Positions 44,862 through 54,300 of a stretch of DNA of 64,000 bases are shown here, one piece after another (the first letter of the stretch is position 1; each line of letters begins with the position of its first letter). The position numbers and the translations under genes are program-made. This stretch comes from Paracoccaceae bacterium (GTDB lineage Bacteria > Pseudomonadota > Alphaproteobacteria > Rhodobacterales > Rhodobacteraceae). The notes below the pieces were generated by a model. That model was not told the origin of the DNA. It made no database searches and worked only from the letters and a program-made list of their open reading frames with translations. The stretch lies in the NCBI GenBank assembly GCA_007692585.1, contig REBU01000075.1:30448-94447 (forward strand), in the 5' to 3' direction.

Positions 44862-45764
44862 ATGCCCTCACCGCCAACGCCCGCCAACTGGATCGGACTG
44901 ATCGCCCTCGGACTGATCTGGGGCGCGTCATTTCTGGGGGTAGCCGTCGCGCTGGAAGGCGTCTCACCCGTCTGGATAGCCACGTCGCGCATCGTCATCG
45001 GTGCGCTGACACTTTGGGCGATTTCAATGGTGATGGGGGTCCGGCTACAGCTTTCACCGCAGCTTTTGCTGTTCGCGGGCGGGATGGCGATCTTGTCCAA
45101 TGCGCTGCCCTTTTTCCTGCTGGGCTGGTCGCAACAGCATGTCACCTCGGGCTTTGCGGGCATCACCATGGCCGCGATCCCGCTTTTCGTGCTGGGGCTT
45201 GCGCATCTTCTGGTCGCAGGCGAAGGCTTGACGCGCCCCAAGGCGCTGGGTTTCGCATTGGGGCTGATCGGTGTCGGGGTGCTGATCGGCCCTGGCCTGA
45301 TGGCCAGCACCGGGTCGGAGTTCGAGACATGGGCGCGGCTCGGCTGCCTGTCAGCGGCGCTCTGCTATGCGCTCGGCTCGATCGTGACGCGGCGCTGCCC
45401 CGAAGTGCACCCGGTGGCATTCGGCGTGCTTGCGCTCGCCATCGCCAGCGCCGTCATGCTGCCCATCGCGCTGATCGTGGACGGGGTGCCGCCTCTGCCT
45501 GCCATCCGCCCGGCGCTCGCGGTGCTCTATCTGGGGCTGCTGCCGACAGGCTACGCGACACTTCTTCTGGTCAGCATCATCCGCAGCGCTGGCCCCAGTT
45601 TCCTGTCGCAGGTCAATTACCATGTGCCGGTCTGGTCGGTCCTTCTGGGCGTCGTCGTGCTGGGCGAAGACCTGCCCGGGCGCTTCATCCTTGCGCTGGC
45701 GATCATTCTTGCCGGGCTGATGCTGGCACGGCGCAGCCGCCTTCGCTTGCGCCCCGCGCTCTGA
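44862..45764 (+). CDS. DMT/EamA-family transporter
   Basis: 300 residues with ten predicted transmembrane helices in two EamA repeats (about 8-125 and 145-290). LIWGASFLGVAVALEGVSPVWIATSR is the typical first-repeat start, and VNYHVPVWSVLLGVVVLGE the typical second-repeat end. An exporter of amino acids or metabolites by family; no context defines the substrate. The next gene starts 13 nt downstream. Confidence 0.87.
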   Translation: MPSPPTPANWIGLIALGLIWGASFLGVAVALEGVSPVWIATSRIVIGALTLWAISMVMGVRLQLSPQLLLFAGGMAILSNALPFFLLGWSQQHVTSGFAGITMAAIPLFVLGLAHLLVAGEGLTRPKALGFALGLIGVGVLIGPGLMASTGSEFETWARLGCLSAALCYALGSIVTRRCPEVHPVAFGVLALAIASAVMLPIALIVDGVPPLPAIRPALAVLYLGLLPTGYATLLLVSIIRSAGPSFLSQVNYHVPVWSVLLGVVVLGEDLPGRFILALAIILAGLMLARRSRLRLRPAL

Positions 45765-45777
45765 TAGACTGGCGCGC

Positions 45778-46440
45778 ATGTGCGGCCGCTTTGCCATTAC
45801 CTTGCCTAATGACGCCATGGCACGCGCCTTTGCGGCGCGGCCTGCCAATGACCTGCCAGAGGTGCCGCGCTACAATATCTGCCCGACCCAACCCATTGCC
45901 GTGGTCACCAGTCGCGACGGCCGGCGCCATGTTGGGCCGATGCGCTGGGGCTTCCTTCCGCGCTGGTACAAGACTGCGGCAGACGGCCCGCTGCTGATCA
46001 ATGCCCGCGCCGAGACGATCGCGCAGAAGCCCGCCTTTGCCGAAGCGGCCCGCCAGCGCCGCTGCCTGATCCCGGCATCCGGGTTCTACGAGTGGACGAA
46101 AGACACCGAAGGCCAGCGCCTGCCCTGGTTCATCGCATCGCGGACAGATGAGATGCTCGCTTTCGCGGGGATCTGGCAGGACTGGATTCAGGGCGATCAG
46201 CGCCATGTGACCTGCGCCATCGTGACCTGCGCGGCCAATGACGCGATGGCGCAGATCCATCACCGCATGCCGGTGATCGTGGCGCCCGAGGACTGGTCGC
46301 TCTGGCTGGGCGAGGCCGGTCATGGCGCGGCAGGGCTGATGCGCGCGGCCCCCGAGGGCGCGCTGCGCTGGCATAGAGTGGATCGCCGCGTGAATTCCAA
46401 CCGGGCAGAAGGGGCCGCGTTGATCGCGCCGCTGGGGTGA
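45778..46440 (+). CDS. SOS response-associated peptidase (YedK/HMCES SRAP family)
   Basis: 220 residues. After removal of Met1, C2 in MCGRF is the nucleophile that crosslinks to abasic sites in single-stranded DNA. The companion residues are the N in NARAET, E in SGFYEW and H in HHRMPVI, all present. It shields abasic DNA at replication forks. It follows the DMT gene closely and is convergent with zapE. Confidence 0.93.
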   Translation: MCGRFAITLPNDAMARAFAARPANDLPEVPRYNICPTQPIAVVTSRDGRRHVGPMRWGFLPRWYKTAADGPLLINARAETIAQKPAFAEAARQRRCLIPASGFYEWTKDTEGQRLPWFIASRTDEMLAFAGIWQDWIQGDQRHVTCAIVTCAANDAMAQIHHRMPVIVAPEDWSLWLGEAGHGAAGLMRAAPEGALRWHRVDRRVNSNRAEGAALIAPLG

Positions 46441-46467
46441 GGTCTGCCGCAATCAAGCGCAGGCCCG

Positions 46468-47553
46468 CTACTGCGCGCCCCAATCGGCCCCCTGCATCTC
46501 GCGCAACCGGCTTGCGGTGCGCTCGAACTCGAACGCGCCAGCGCCTTCGGTGTAAAGCTGTTCGGGTTGCGCCGCAGCGGAGGCGATCAGCCGCACTTGC
46601 GCTTCATAAAGCGCGTCGATCAGGGTCACGAAGCGCTTGGCCTCGTTGTAATTCGACGCTGAAAGATAGGGGATATCTTCGAGGATCAGCACCCGCAGCG
46701 CCTGCGCAATGGCCAGATAATCGCCTGGCCCCAGCGGCTGACCGCAGAGATCCCAGAAACTCGCGCGCCCGACCCCGTTATGGGCCGCAGGCACCACCAC
46801 GGCCCGCCCCTTGACCTGCAAGCGCAGCGGCTGGCCCGGATCATGGCCGGTCAACTCGTCCCAGAACCGTGCGATCTCGGCGCGGGCGGCGGCATTGGCG
46901 GGCGTGAAAAAGACCTGCGCGCCCGCCAGCCGGTGCTGGCGATAGTCCGTTTCGGCCTGCAACTCATGCACCACCATCCGCGCCTTGATCATCTCGATGA
47001 AAGGGACAAACAGCGCCCGGTTCAGCCCGTCCTTATAAAGGTCATCGGGCACCCTGTTTGAAGTGGTGACAATCGCCACCCCCGCCGCCATCAGACGCTC
47101 GAACAAGCGCCCGACCAGCATCGCATCGGTGATATCGGTGATCTGCATCTCGTCAAACGCCAGCAGCCGGACCTCGGCGGCGACCTTGTCGGCCACTGGC
47201 ACCAGCGCATCTTCGACCCCGCGCGCCCGCGCCGCATGCAGCCCAGAATGGATTTCCTGCATGAAAGCGTGGAAATGCACGCGCCGCTTGGGCACATCGC
47301 CCGCATGGACCACAAACAGGTCCATCAGCATCGACTTGCCACGCCCGACCCCACCCCAGAGATAGAGACAGGGCGGCGGCTCGGGTTTGCTGCGCCCCAG
47401 CAGCCCGCGCAGCCCCCCGGATTTCGGCGCAGGCCGGTTCAGATAGGCAAGGATCGGCTCGAACAGGGGCAAAGCCGCGCGCTGTGCCGCATCCGGGCGC
47501 AGCGTGCCGGTTTCAACCCTGGCATCATAGCTCTGTAACAGCGTCGCAGTCAT
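46468..47553 (-). CDS. zapE: AFG1/ZapE-family ATPase
   Basis: 361 residues. P-loop GGVGRGKSMLMD near 68-79, Walker B LLAFDEMQITD, sensor region IVTTSNRVPDDLYKDGLNR, and C-terminal ILEDIPYLSASNYNEAKRFVTLIDALYE typical of AFG1-like proteins. Related proteins modulate Z-ring constriction in E. coli and mitochondrial protein turnover in eukaryotes. Divergent from sseA. Confidence 0.92.
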   Translation of the reverse strand: MTATLLQSYDARVETGTLRPDAAQRAALPLFEPILAYLNRPAPKSGGLRGLLGRSKPEPPPCLYLWGGVGRGKSMLMDLFVVHAGDVPKRRVHFHAFMQEIHSGLHAARARGVEDALVPVADKVAAEVRLLAFDEMQITDITDAMLVGRLFERLMAAGVAIVTTSNRVPDDLYKDGLNRALFVPFIEMIKARMVVHELQAETDYRQHRLAGAQVFFTPANAAARAEIARFWDELTGHDPGQPLRLQVKGRAVVVPAAHNGVGRASFWDLCGQPLGPGDYLAIAQALRVLILEDIPYLSASNYNEAKRFVTLIDALYEAQVRLIASAAAQPEQLYTEGAGAFEFERTASRLREMQGADWGAQ

Positions 47554-47668
47554 GGCGCGCTCAATACGCCAAAGCCTGTCCCCGCGAAAGCCCCGTCAAC
47601 ACCTTGCCAGCCCCGCCCGGGCGCGATAGTTTTCCCGCAAGACCGCAGCACATCATGGAGACAGCCCG

Positions 47669-48514
47669 ATGGACGATCCGAAAACGCTGGTATCGACCGA
47701 CTGGCTTGCCCAGCATCTCGAAGACCCTGATCTGCGCATCCTGGACGCCAGCTGGTATCTGCCGCAAATGGGCCGCGATGCGCGCGCCGAATATGAGGCA
47801 GGCCACATCCCCAATGCGCGGTTTTTTGACATTGACGAGATCAGCGATACGCGCTCCAGCCTGCCGCATATGGCGCCACCGGTCGAGAAATTCATGTCGC
47901 GCATGCGCGCGATGGGCGTGGGCGACGGGCATCAGGTCGTGATCTATGACGGGATGGGGCTGTTTTCTGCCGCCCGCGTCTGGTGGCTGTTCCGGCTGAT
48001 GGGCAAGGTGGATGTGGCCGTGCTCGATGGCGGCTTTCCCAAATGGCAGGCCGAGGGGCGCGAGGTCGAAGACCTGCCCCCGATGCTGCGTGAGCGCCAT
48101 ATCACAGTCCAGCGGCAGGCGCATATGGTCAAGGATGTCAGCCAGGTTGCCGCTGCCGTGAAGCTGCGCGACTGGCAGATCCTCGATGCGCGCCCCGCCG
48201 ACCGGTTTCGCGGCGAACTGCCAGAGCCGCGCGAAGGATTGCGCGCAGGCCATATGCCCGGCGCGCTGAACCTGCCCTTCATGCAGCTTCTGAACCCGGA
48301 CGGCACGATGAAACGCGGCGACGCGTTGCGCGCGGCCTATGAGGGCGCGGGCGTCGATCTGGACCGTCAGATCATCACGACCTGCGGCTCTGGTGTGACG
48401 GCTGCGGTGCTCAGTCTGGGGCTGGAAATCCTCGGCCACCGCGCGCATGCGCTCTATGACGGCTCCTGGGCCGAATGGGGGCAATTCCCCGATCTGAAGG
48501 TCGAAACCGGATGA
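47669..48514 (+). CDS. sseA: 3-mercaptopyruvate sulfurtransferase
   Basis: 281 residues with two rhodanese domains (about 1-130 and 150-278). The active-site loop in the second domain, C239-GSGVTA, is the mercaptopyruvate type rather than the thiosulfate type. It transfers sulfane sulfur from 3-mercaptopyruvate, giving pyruvate. The following GNAT gene starts inside its stop codon (ATGA). Confidence 0.92.
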   Translation: MDDPKTLVSTDWLAQHLEDPDLRILDASWYLPQMGRDARAEYEAGHIPNARFFDIDEISDTRSSLPHMAPPVEKFMSRMRAMGVGDGHQVVIYDGMGLFSAARVWWLFRLMGKVDVAVLDGGFPKWQAEGREVEDLPPMLRERHITVQRQAHMVKDVSQVAAAVKLRDWQILDARPADRFRGELPEPREGLRAGHMPGALNLPFMQLLNPDGTMKRGDALRAAYEGAGVDLDRQIITTCGSGVTAAVLSLGLEILGHRAHALYDGSWAEWGQFPDLKVETG

Positions 48515-49071
48515 CCACCCGCCGCGCCGGAGAAGAGGTCAGCTACACGGTCAGCTTCCTCGAGATGACCGCGCGGCCCCGTTACGGCTGGCCCGTAACG
48601 CCTACGGCCATGACCGGCGCATTGCTGAAAGCCGAGAGACCGCCGGTCTGGTATTTCCGCGCGCTCTATGACGCGGTCGGGCGCGATTACGCCTGGACCG
48701 ATATTCATGCGCGCGAAGATCCTGACATCGCCGATTGGCTGAATGACTCGCGTGTGGCGCTCTATTCGCTGATCGATCATGGCTGGCCGAAGGGGTTCTT
48801 CCTGCTCGACTGGCGGGAAGGGGACAGCTGCAGTCTGGCCTATTTCGGGCTTGTGCCCGAAGCCGTCGGGCGCGGGCTCGGGGCGTGGATGTTGCGCACT
48901 GCAATCCTGACGGGCTGGGCCATCGACGGCATCACCCGGCTGGAGGTCAATACCTGCACGCTCGACCATCCGCGCGCGCTGATCCAGTATCAGCGCCACG
49001 GCTTCACCTTGACCCACCGTGAGGAGCGCCGCCGCATGCTGACCCGCGACTGGACGCCGGTTGGAAAGTGA
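48511..49071 (+). CDS. GNAT-family N-acetyltransferase
   Basis: 186 residues. The acetyl-CoA-binding motif A is seen as LAYFGLVPEAVGRGLGAWML (about 110-130), followed by LEVNTCTLDHPRALIQYQRHGF, the typical motif B region. It overlaps sseA by 4 nt (ATGA), so it is translated from the same message, and is followed 6 nt later by an aminotransferase. The substrate is not known. Confidence 0.87.
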   Translation: MTTRRAGEEVSYTVSFLEMTARPRYGWPVTPTAMTGALLKAERPPVWYFRALYDAVGRDYAWTDIHAREDPDIADWLNDSRVALYSLIDHGWPKGFFLLDWREGDSCSLAYFGLVPEAVGRGLGAWMLRTAILTGWAIDGITRLEVNTCTLDHPRALIQYQRHGFTLTHREERRRMLTRDWTPVGK

Positions 49072-49077
49072 CCCCCG

Positions 49078-50259
49078 ATGTTTGAAACGCTGCCCGCCCC
49101 GAAACTTGATGCGATCATCGCGCTGATGCAGGCCTATGCCGCTGATCCGCGCGCGGGCAAGATCGACCTGGGCGTGGGCGTCTATCGCGACGAGGACGGG
49201 CGCACGCCGGTCATGGCCGCCGTGAAAGCTGCCGAAGCGCAGATCCTTGAGGCGCAGGAAAGCAAGAGCTATCTGGCGCTCGCAGGCGACACGGCGTTTC
49301 TGAAACAGATGGAAGCGCTCTTGCTGGGCGGGGCTGTGCCCTCGGCGCGGGTGGCGGCCGTTGGCGCGCCCGGCGGCACATCTGCCGTGCGCCAGATTTG
49401 CGAACTTATCCGCAGTGCCCGGCCTGACGCCGTGATCTGGGTCAGCGCGCAGACCTGGCCCAACCATCTGCCGCTGATCCGCGCTGCAGGGCTTCGGGCG
49501 CAGTCCTATCGCTATCTCGACGCGAAGGGCGGCGGGCTGGACCGGGAGGGGCTGTTCGCCGATCTGGAACAGGTCAGCGCGGGCGATGTGGTCTTGCTGC
49601 ATGGCTGTTGCCACAACCCCACAGGCGTCGATCTGAGCGCGCAGGACTGGGCCGAAATGGCTGCCCTTCTGGAGCGCCGGGGCGCTGTGCCCTTCATCGA
49701 CATGGCCTATCAGGGCTTTGGCGAAGGGCTCGACGCGGATGCGGGCGGGCTGCGCCACCTTGCGGCGCGGCTGCCCGAACTGCTGGTCGCGGCGAGCTGT
49801 TCCAAGAATTTCGGCCTCTATCGCGAACGGGTCGGGATCGCGATGGCCATCGTGGACCCGGCGCAGCGCGACACGCTGGCCGCTGCTCTGGCAGGGCTGA
49901 ACCGTCAGGCCTTCGCCTTTCCGCCTGATCACGGAGGGCGGGTTGTCAGCACGGTCCTTGGCGACGCAGCGCTGCGCCACCAGTGGCAGACGGAACTGGA
50001 CGCCATGCGCCAGCGCGTGCAGGAAAACCGCCGCGCGCTCGCGCGCGCGTTGCGCGATGCCACAGGTTCAGACCGGTTCGCAGGCGTGGGCCATGCGCAG
50101 GGCATGTTCTCGATCCTGCCGCTCACCGCGGATGAGATCAGCGCACTGCGCGCAGGGCATGGCGTCTATGTGCTGGGCGATGGGCGCGCGAATATGGCCG
50201 GGCTGTCAACGCGCAATATCGCGGCCTGCGCCGCTGCCATCAGTGCTGTCACCCGCTGA
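49078..50259 (+). CDS. Aspartate/aromatic amino acid aminotransferase (class I)
   Basis: 393 residues, PLP enzyme of the AspC/TyrB group. Motifs: LGVGVYRDEDGRTPVM at the N terminus, LLHGCCHNPTGVDLS (cofactor and substrate contacts), DMAYQGFGEGLD, and the Schiff-base lysine K243 in SCSKNFGLYRERVG. The catalytic arginine for the alpha-carboxylate is in LSTRNIA. It swaps amino groups between aspartate or aromatic amino acids and 2-oxoglutarate. Its last 54 nt overlap the convergent phosphopantetheinyl transferase gene. Confidence 0.92.
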   Translation: MFETLPAPKLDAIIALMQAYAADPRAGKIDLGVGVYRDEDGRTPVMAAVKAAEAQILEAQESKSYLALAGDTAFLKQMEALLLGGAVPSARVAAVGAPGGTSAVRQICELIRSARPDAVIWVSAQTWPNHLPLIRAAGLRAQSYRYLDAKGGGLDREGLFADLEQVSAGDVVLLHGCCHNPTGVDLSAQDWAEMAALLERRGAVPFIDMAYQGFGEGLDADAGGLRHLAARLPELLVAASCSKNFGLYRERVGIAMAIVDPAQRDTLAAALAGLNRQAFAFPPDHGGRVVSTVLGDAALRHQWQTELDAMRQRVQENRRALARALRDATGSDRFAGVGHAQGMFSILPLTADEISALRAGHGVYVLGDGRANMAGLSTRNIAACAAAISAVTR

Positions 50260-50988
50260 AAACGCTGGGCGGGGCGCAATTATTAGCGTCAGCAAGTGAT
50301 CTGCCCGCAAGATGTAGCGCGGCGCCAGCGCCAGACCTGCGGGCAGCGTCGGATGCAGGGCGTCGGTCAGATGCAGCAGCAAAGCACGGCCTTCGAGATC
50401 GCGCGCGACCTCGGCGGCGTCAAAGCCAAAGATTCGCCCGACTGTCGGATAGAGCGCCTTGAAAATCGTCTCTTTCGCCGAAAACATCAGCGTCGCGGCC
50501 TGATCGGCAGGCAGACCAAGGCCCTGCTGCGCCAGCATCCGCTCCGGCCCTGATAGGCACCGGTCCATGATCGCCCTGAGTGCCGCGCCTTGGGCGATAT
50601 GCTCGAGATCGATGCCGCAGATCAGATCTGCGCGCCGGGTCACCAGACAGGCGCAGCGCTGGCCGCTATGAGTGATCGACCCGGCCAAACCCGCAGGCCA
50701 GAGTGGCGCGCGGCCCGGACCGATGACAATCTCCTGCGGCGCAACGCCCAGCGCTTCGGCCCCCAGCGCTGCGACAAGACGCCCTGCGAGAAACTCGGCC
50801 GCGCGTTTGTCTGCCATCCGGTCGAGGGCCTGGGGTATGGACATGCCGAAGACCTCGAACAGGCGCGGATCGGCGCGCAGCGGATCAAAACGCGCCTCGA
50901 TCAGAACAGCCCCCTGCGCGGGCAGAGGGATGATCTCGATCTCATTCAAAAAACCCTGAGTTCTGGTAACGGCAGTCACTGACAACAT
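50206..50988 (-). CDS. 4'-phosphopantetheinyl transferase (EntD/Sfp type)
   Basis: 260 residues. Family motifs: AGSITHSGQ (P1-like), CGIDLEHI (Mg2+-binding Asp/Glu) and FSAKETIFKALYP (the EntD-type WxxKEAxxK motif). It transfers the phosphopantetheine arm from CoA to carrier-protein serine. It is divergent from the PKS at 51301, whose ACP serine S2400 is its most likely target, so I read it as the dedicated activator of the PKS. Confidence 0.9.
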   Translation of the reverse strand: MLSVTAVTRTQGFLNEIEIIPLPAQGAVLIEARFDPLRADPRLFEVFGMSIPQALDRMADKRAAEFLAGRLVAALGAEALGVAPQEIVIGPGRAPLWPAGLAGSITHSGQRCACLVTRRADLICGIDLEHIAQGAALRAIMDRCLSGPERMLAQQGLGLPADQAATLMFSAKETIFKALYPTVGRIFGFDAAEVARDLEGRALLLHLTDALHPTLPAGLALAPRYILRADHLLTLIIAPRPAFSAGDSTDGSGAGRDIAR

Positions 50989-51300
50989 GGCCTAACTCGG
51001 TCCCCCTGGAGCGCGCCACAATGGTGCGCACCTGTATCCCTGCGCGGAATTCGACGCAAAACAAGCGTGATTCTGCCCCATATGACCGCGATTGACGTCA
51101 TGCGGAACGACAATCAAGCCCGCCGACCAAGAATGTTGCCGGAAGCCTGTGCAACAGCGCATCGACGCTGGGGCCATGGTGACTTTTTCCAGCCACATCC
51201 GCAGACTGCTCTGGACTTACCTGCGCCTCAGACCGTAAACAAATTGTTAACTTTTAGTAATAATCGTTAACTCGATTAGCGTTAGACCGGGGGTCCCAAG
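50989..51300. promoter_or_regulatory. Divergent intergenic region in front of the PKS with two GTTAAC palindromes
   Basis: No gene is visible in these 312 nt. The last 70 nt are AT-rich and contain GTTAAC at 51246-51251 and 51266-51271, exactly 20 bp (about two helical turns) apart. The flanks (T-GTTAACT and TC-GTTAACTC) are similar and a partial third copy, GTTAGA, is at 51281. They are candidate regulator sites for the PKS promoter. No clear Shine-Dalgarno precedes the PKS ATG beyond GGGGG at 51289-51293. Confidence 0.4.
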
Positions 51301-54300
51301 ATGTTTGACAAAGATTCTAACCCGAAAGACCAAAACCTGTCCCGGCGTCTCTGCGACATCGCGGTTGTAGGGTTGAGCGGACGCTTTCCCGGTGGGGCCA
51401 ATTCGCCTGCGCAATTGTGGGAGTTCCTTGTCGAGGGTCGGGATGCTGTGGGCGAAGCGGCCGGCGATCGCTGGGATCTGGGCTGGCACAACGCGAATGC
51501 AGAACGTAACGACCGCGTCTATACCCGATCCTGCGGCCTGCTGGACCAGATCGACGGGTTTGACGCCGATTTCTTCGGCATTTCCCCGCGCGAAGCCAAA
51601 CAGATGGACCCCCAGCAACGGCTTTTGCTGGAGCTGGCTTGGGAAGCCTTTGACGATGCAGGCATCCCGCCACGCAGCACCGCGGGCACCAATACCGGCG
51701 TTTATGTCGGCATTTCCAGCAATGACTATTCGCAACTCGATGGCGAAAGCATGCCGGATGCCTATTCCAACACTGGCGTGTCCTTCAGCATTGCCGCGAA
51801 CCGGCTGTCCTATGTCTTCGACCTGCATGGCCCAAGCATCGCCCTTGACACTGCCTGTTCATCGAGCCTTGTCTGTATCCATCAGGCCTGTCGCGCGATC
51901 CGCAACGGCGAATGTGACGCGGCGCTTGCGGGTGGTGTCAGTGTCCTGTCGCATATCCGGCCCTGGCTGGGTTTCGCGCGCGCATCGATGCTGTCGCCCG
52001 ATGGGCGCTGCAAGAGCTTTGACGCCAGCGGAAACGGCTATGTCCGCTCCGAGGGCGGAGCGCTGGTGCTGCTCAAGCGACTGGAAGATGCCGAACGCGA
52101 CGGCGACAACATCCTCGGGGTGATCCGCGCCAGCGGGATCAACTCCGATGGCCGGACGATGGGCCTGTCCATGCCCAGCAGCGACGCGCAAGCCGATCTG
52201 CTGGTTGATCTTTATGGCGAGGCCGGGATTGCCCCCGAAGATGTCTTCTATGTCGAAGCCCACGGCACCGGCACCTCGGTCGGTGATCCGCTGGAATGTG
52301 CCGCAATCGGCAAGGTTCTTGGCACCCCGCGCGAAGATGGCAGCCGTTGCCATATCGGCTCGGTGAAATCGAATATCGGCCATCTGGAACCAGCTTCAGG
52401 CGTGGCGGGTCTGAGCAAGGTGCTCCTTGCGCTCAAGCATCGCATGATCCCTGCAAACCTGCATTTTGACACCCCCAACCCAAAGATCGCATTTGACGAC
52501 TGGAAACTCTCGGTCGTGGATCAGCCTATCGCGCTGCCGGAGCATCCGGTAACGATCGGGGTCAATTCCTTCGGCTTTGGTGGCACGAATTCGCATGTGA
52601 TCGTCAAAGAATATCGCCGTAGTGACGCGCCCATCCGACTGCCTGCACCTGCGCATCTGATCCTGTCGGCCAATAGCGAGGCTGCTTTGCGCAGTCTGGC
52701 CAGCCAGTATGCGGCCCTGTTGCGCGCCCCCGATGCCGATTATGCGACCATCGCGCATGCCGCCGGGGCCTGCCGGTCGCCGCTGCGGATGCGTCTTGTC
52801 GTTGCCGCGGACAGCGCTGGGGACGCCGCAGCCAAGCTTGACGCATGGCTCGACGCCAGCGCGCAGCCCGGCACGGCCACGGGTAGCGCCGAGAAGCCAC
52901 AGATCCCGACCGCCTTTGTCTATTCCGGCAATGGCCCGCAATGGTGGGGGATGGGCCGCGAGCTGCTGGCCACCAATGCCACGTTCCGCGCCCGGATCGA
53001 AGCCGTGGACGCGATCTTCGCGCCGCTCGCGGGCTGGTCGATCCTTGCTGAAATGGCCAAGCCGGAAGCCGATGTGGCGATTGCAAAGACCGAAATCGCC
53101 CAGCCCCTGCTCTTTGCCCAGCAGATGGGCCTGACCGCAATCTTCCGCGAGGCGGGGATTACGCCTGCAGCGGTGCTGGGGCATTCGGTAGGCGAAGTGG
53201 CCGCCGCCTGCGCCAGCGGGGCGCTGAGCCTGGAGCAGGCGACCCAGGTGATCTACCACCGCTCGCATGAACAGGCCAAGACCGCTGGCATCGGCAAGAT
53301 GGCCGCGCTCGGTCTTGACCCGGAAGCCGCAAAAGCCGCCATCGCGAAAATCGGCGGCTGGCTGGAGATCGCCGCGATCAATGGCCCGGCCGCCGTGACT
53401 GTGGCGGGCGATGAGTCCTGTCTGGCCCGACTGGCGGATCATGTCACCGAAAGCGGCAAATTCGCGCGCGTGCTGCAGCTGGATTATCCGTTCCATACCA
53501 GCGCCATGGATCCGATCCGCGACAGCCTGCTGACCTCGCTTGCCGATCTGCAGCCCGCAGACAGCGCGCATCCCTTCATCTCGACTGTGCATGGCGAAAT
53601 GATCGACGGGCCGCGGCTCGATGCGGGCTACTGGTTCGACAATATCCGCAAGCCGGTGAATTTCCACGGCGCAATCAGCCATTGTCTCAGTGAGCACGGC
53701 ATCGGCCTTTTCATCGAGATGGGTCCGCATCCGGTGCTGAAGGATTACATCGCCCAGACCGCCCGCGCCGCTGGGGCCGTGGTGAACGCACTTGAGACGT
53801 TGCGCCGCCCGGGCAAGGACCGGGAGGAATCCGATACCGCCAATCTTGCCACGGCGATTGCCGCGAGCCTCGCGCATGGGGCCTGTGATCCGGCCGCGAT
53901 CTACACGCGCCCGTCGCGGATGCCTGCCTTGCCAAGCTACCCTTGGCAGCGTGAGCGGCATTGGCGTGGCGGCGTCGTCCTGCCTGACGGTCCCGCGCGC
54001 ATCACGCGCGACCACCCGCTGCTGGGCGTCAGCATTCCATCCAATGACGGCACTTGGGAAATGGCGATGGACAAGGTTCTGTTGTCCTATCTCGCCGATC
54101 ACGTCGTGCAGGACTCAGTCCTGTTTCCGGCAGCCGGCTATGTCGAAATGATGCTGGCAGCGGCCCGTCTGAAATGGGGTGAGGACCGGGTCATCGATCT
54201 GGAGACGGTGCAGATCCTGCGCCCGCTGGTCCTTGGCGACCAGAACGATCCGATCGTGCAGACGCTGGTCGATTCGCGCGACAATTCGGTGACGATCAGT

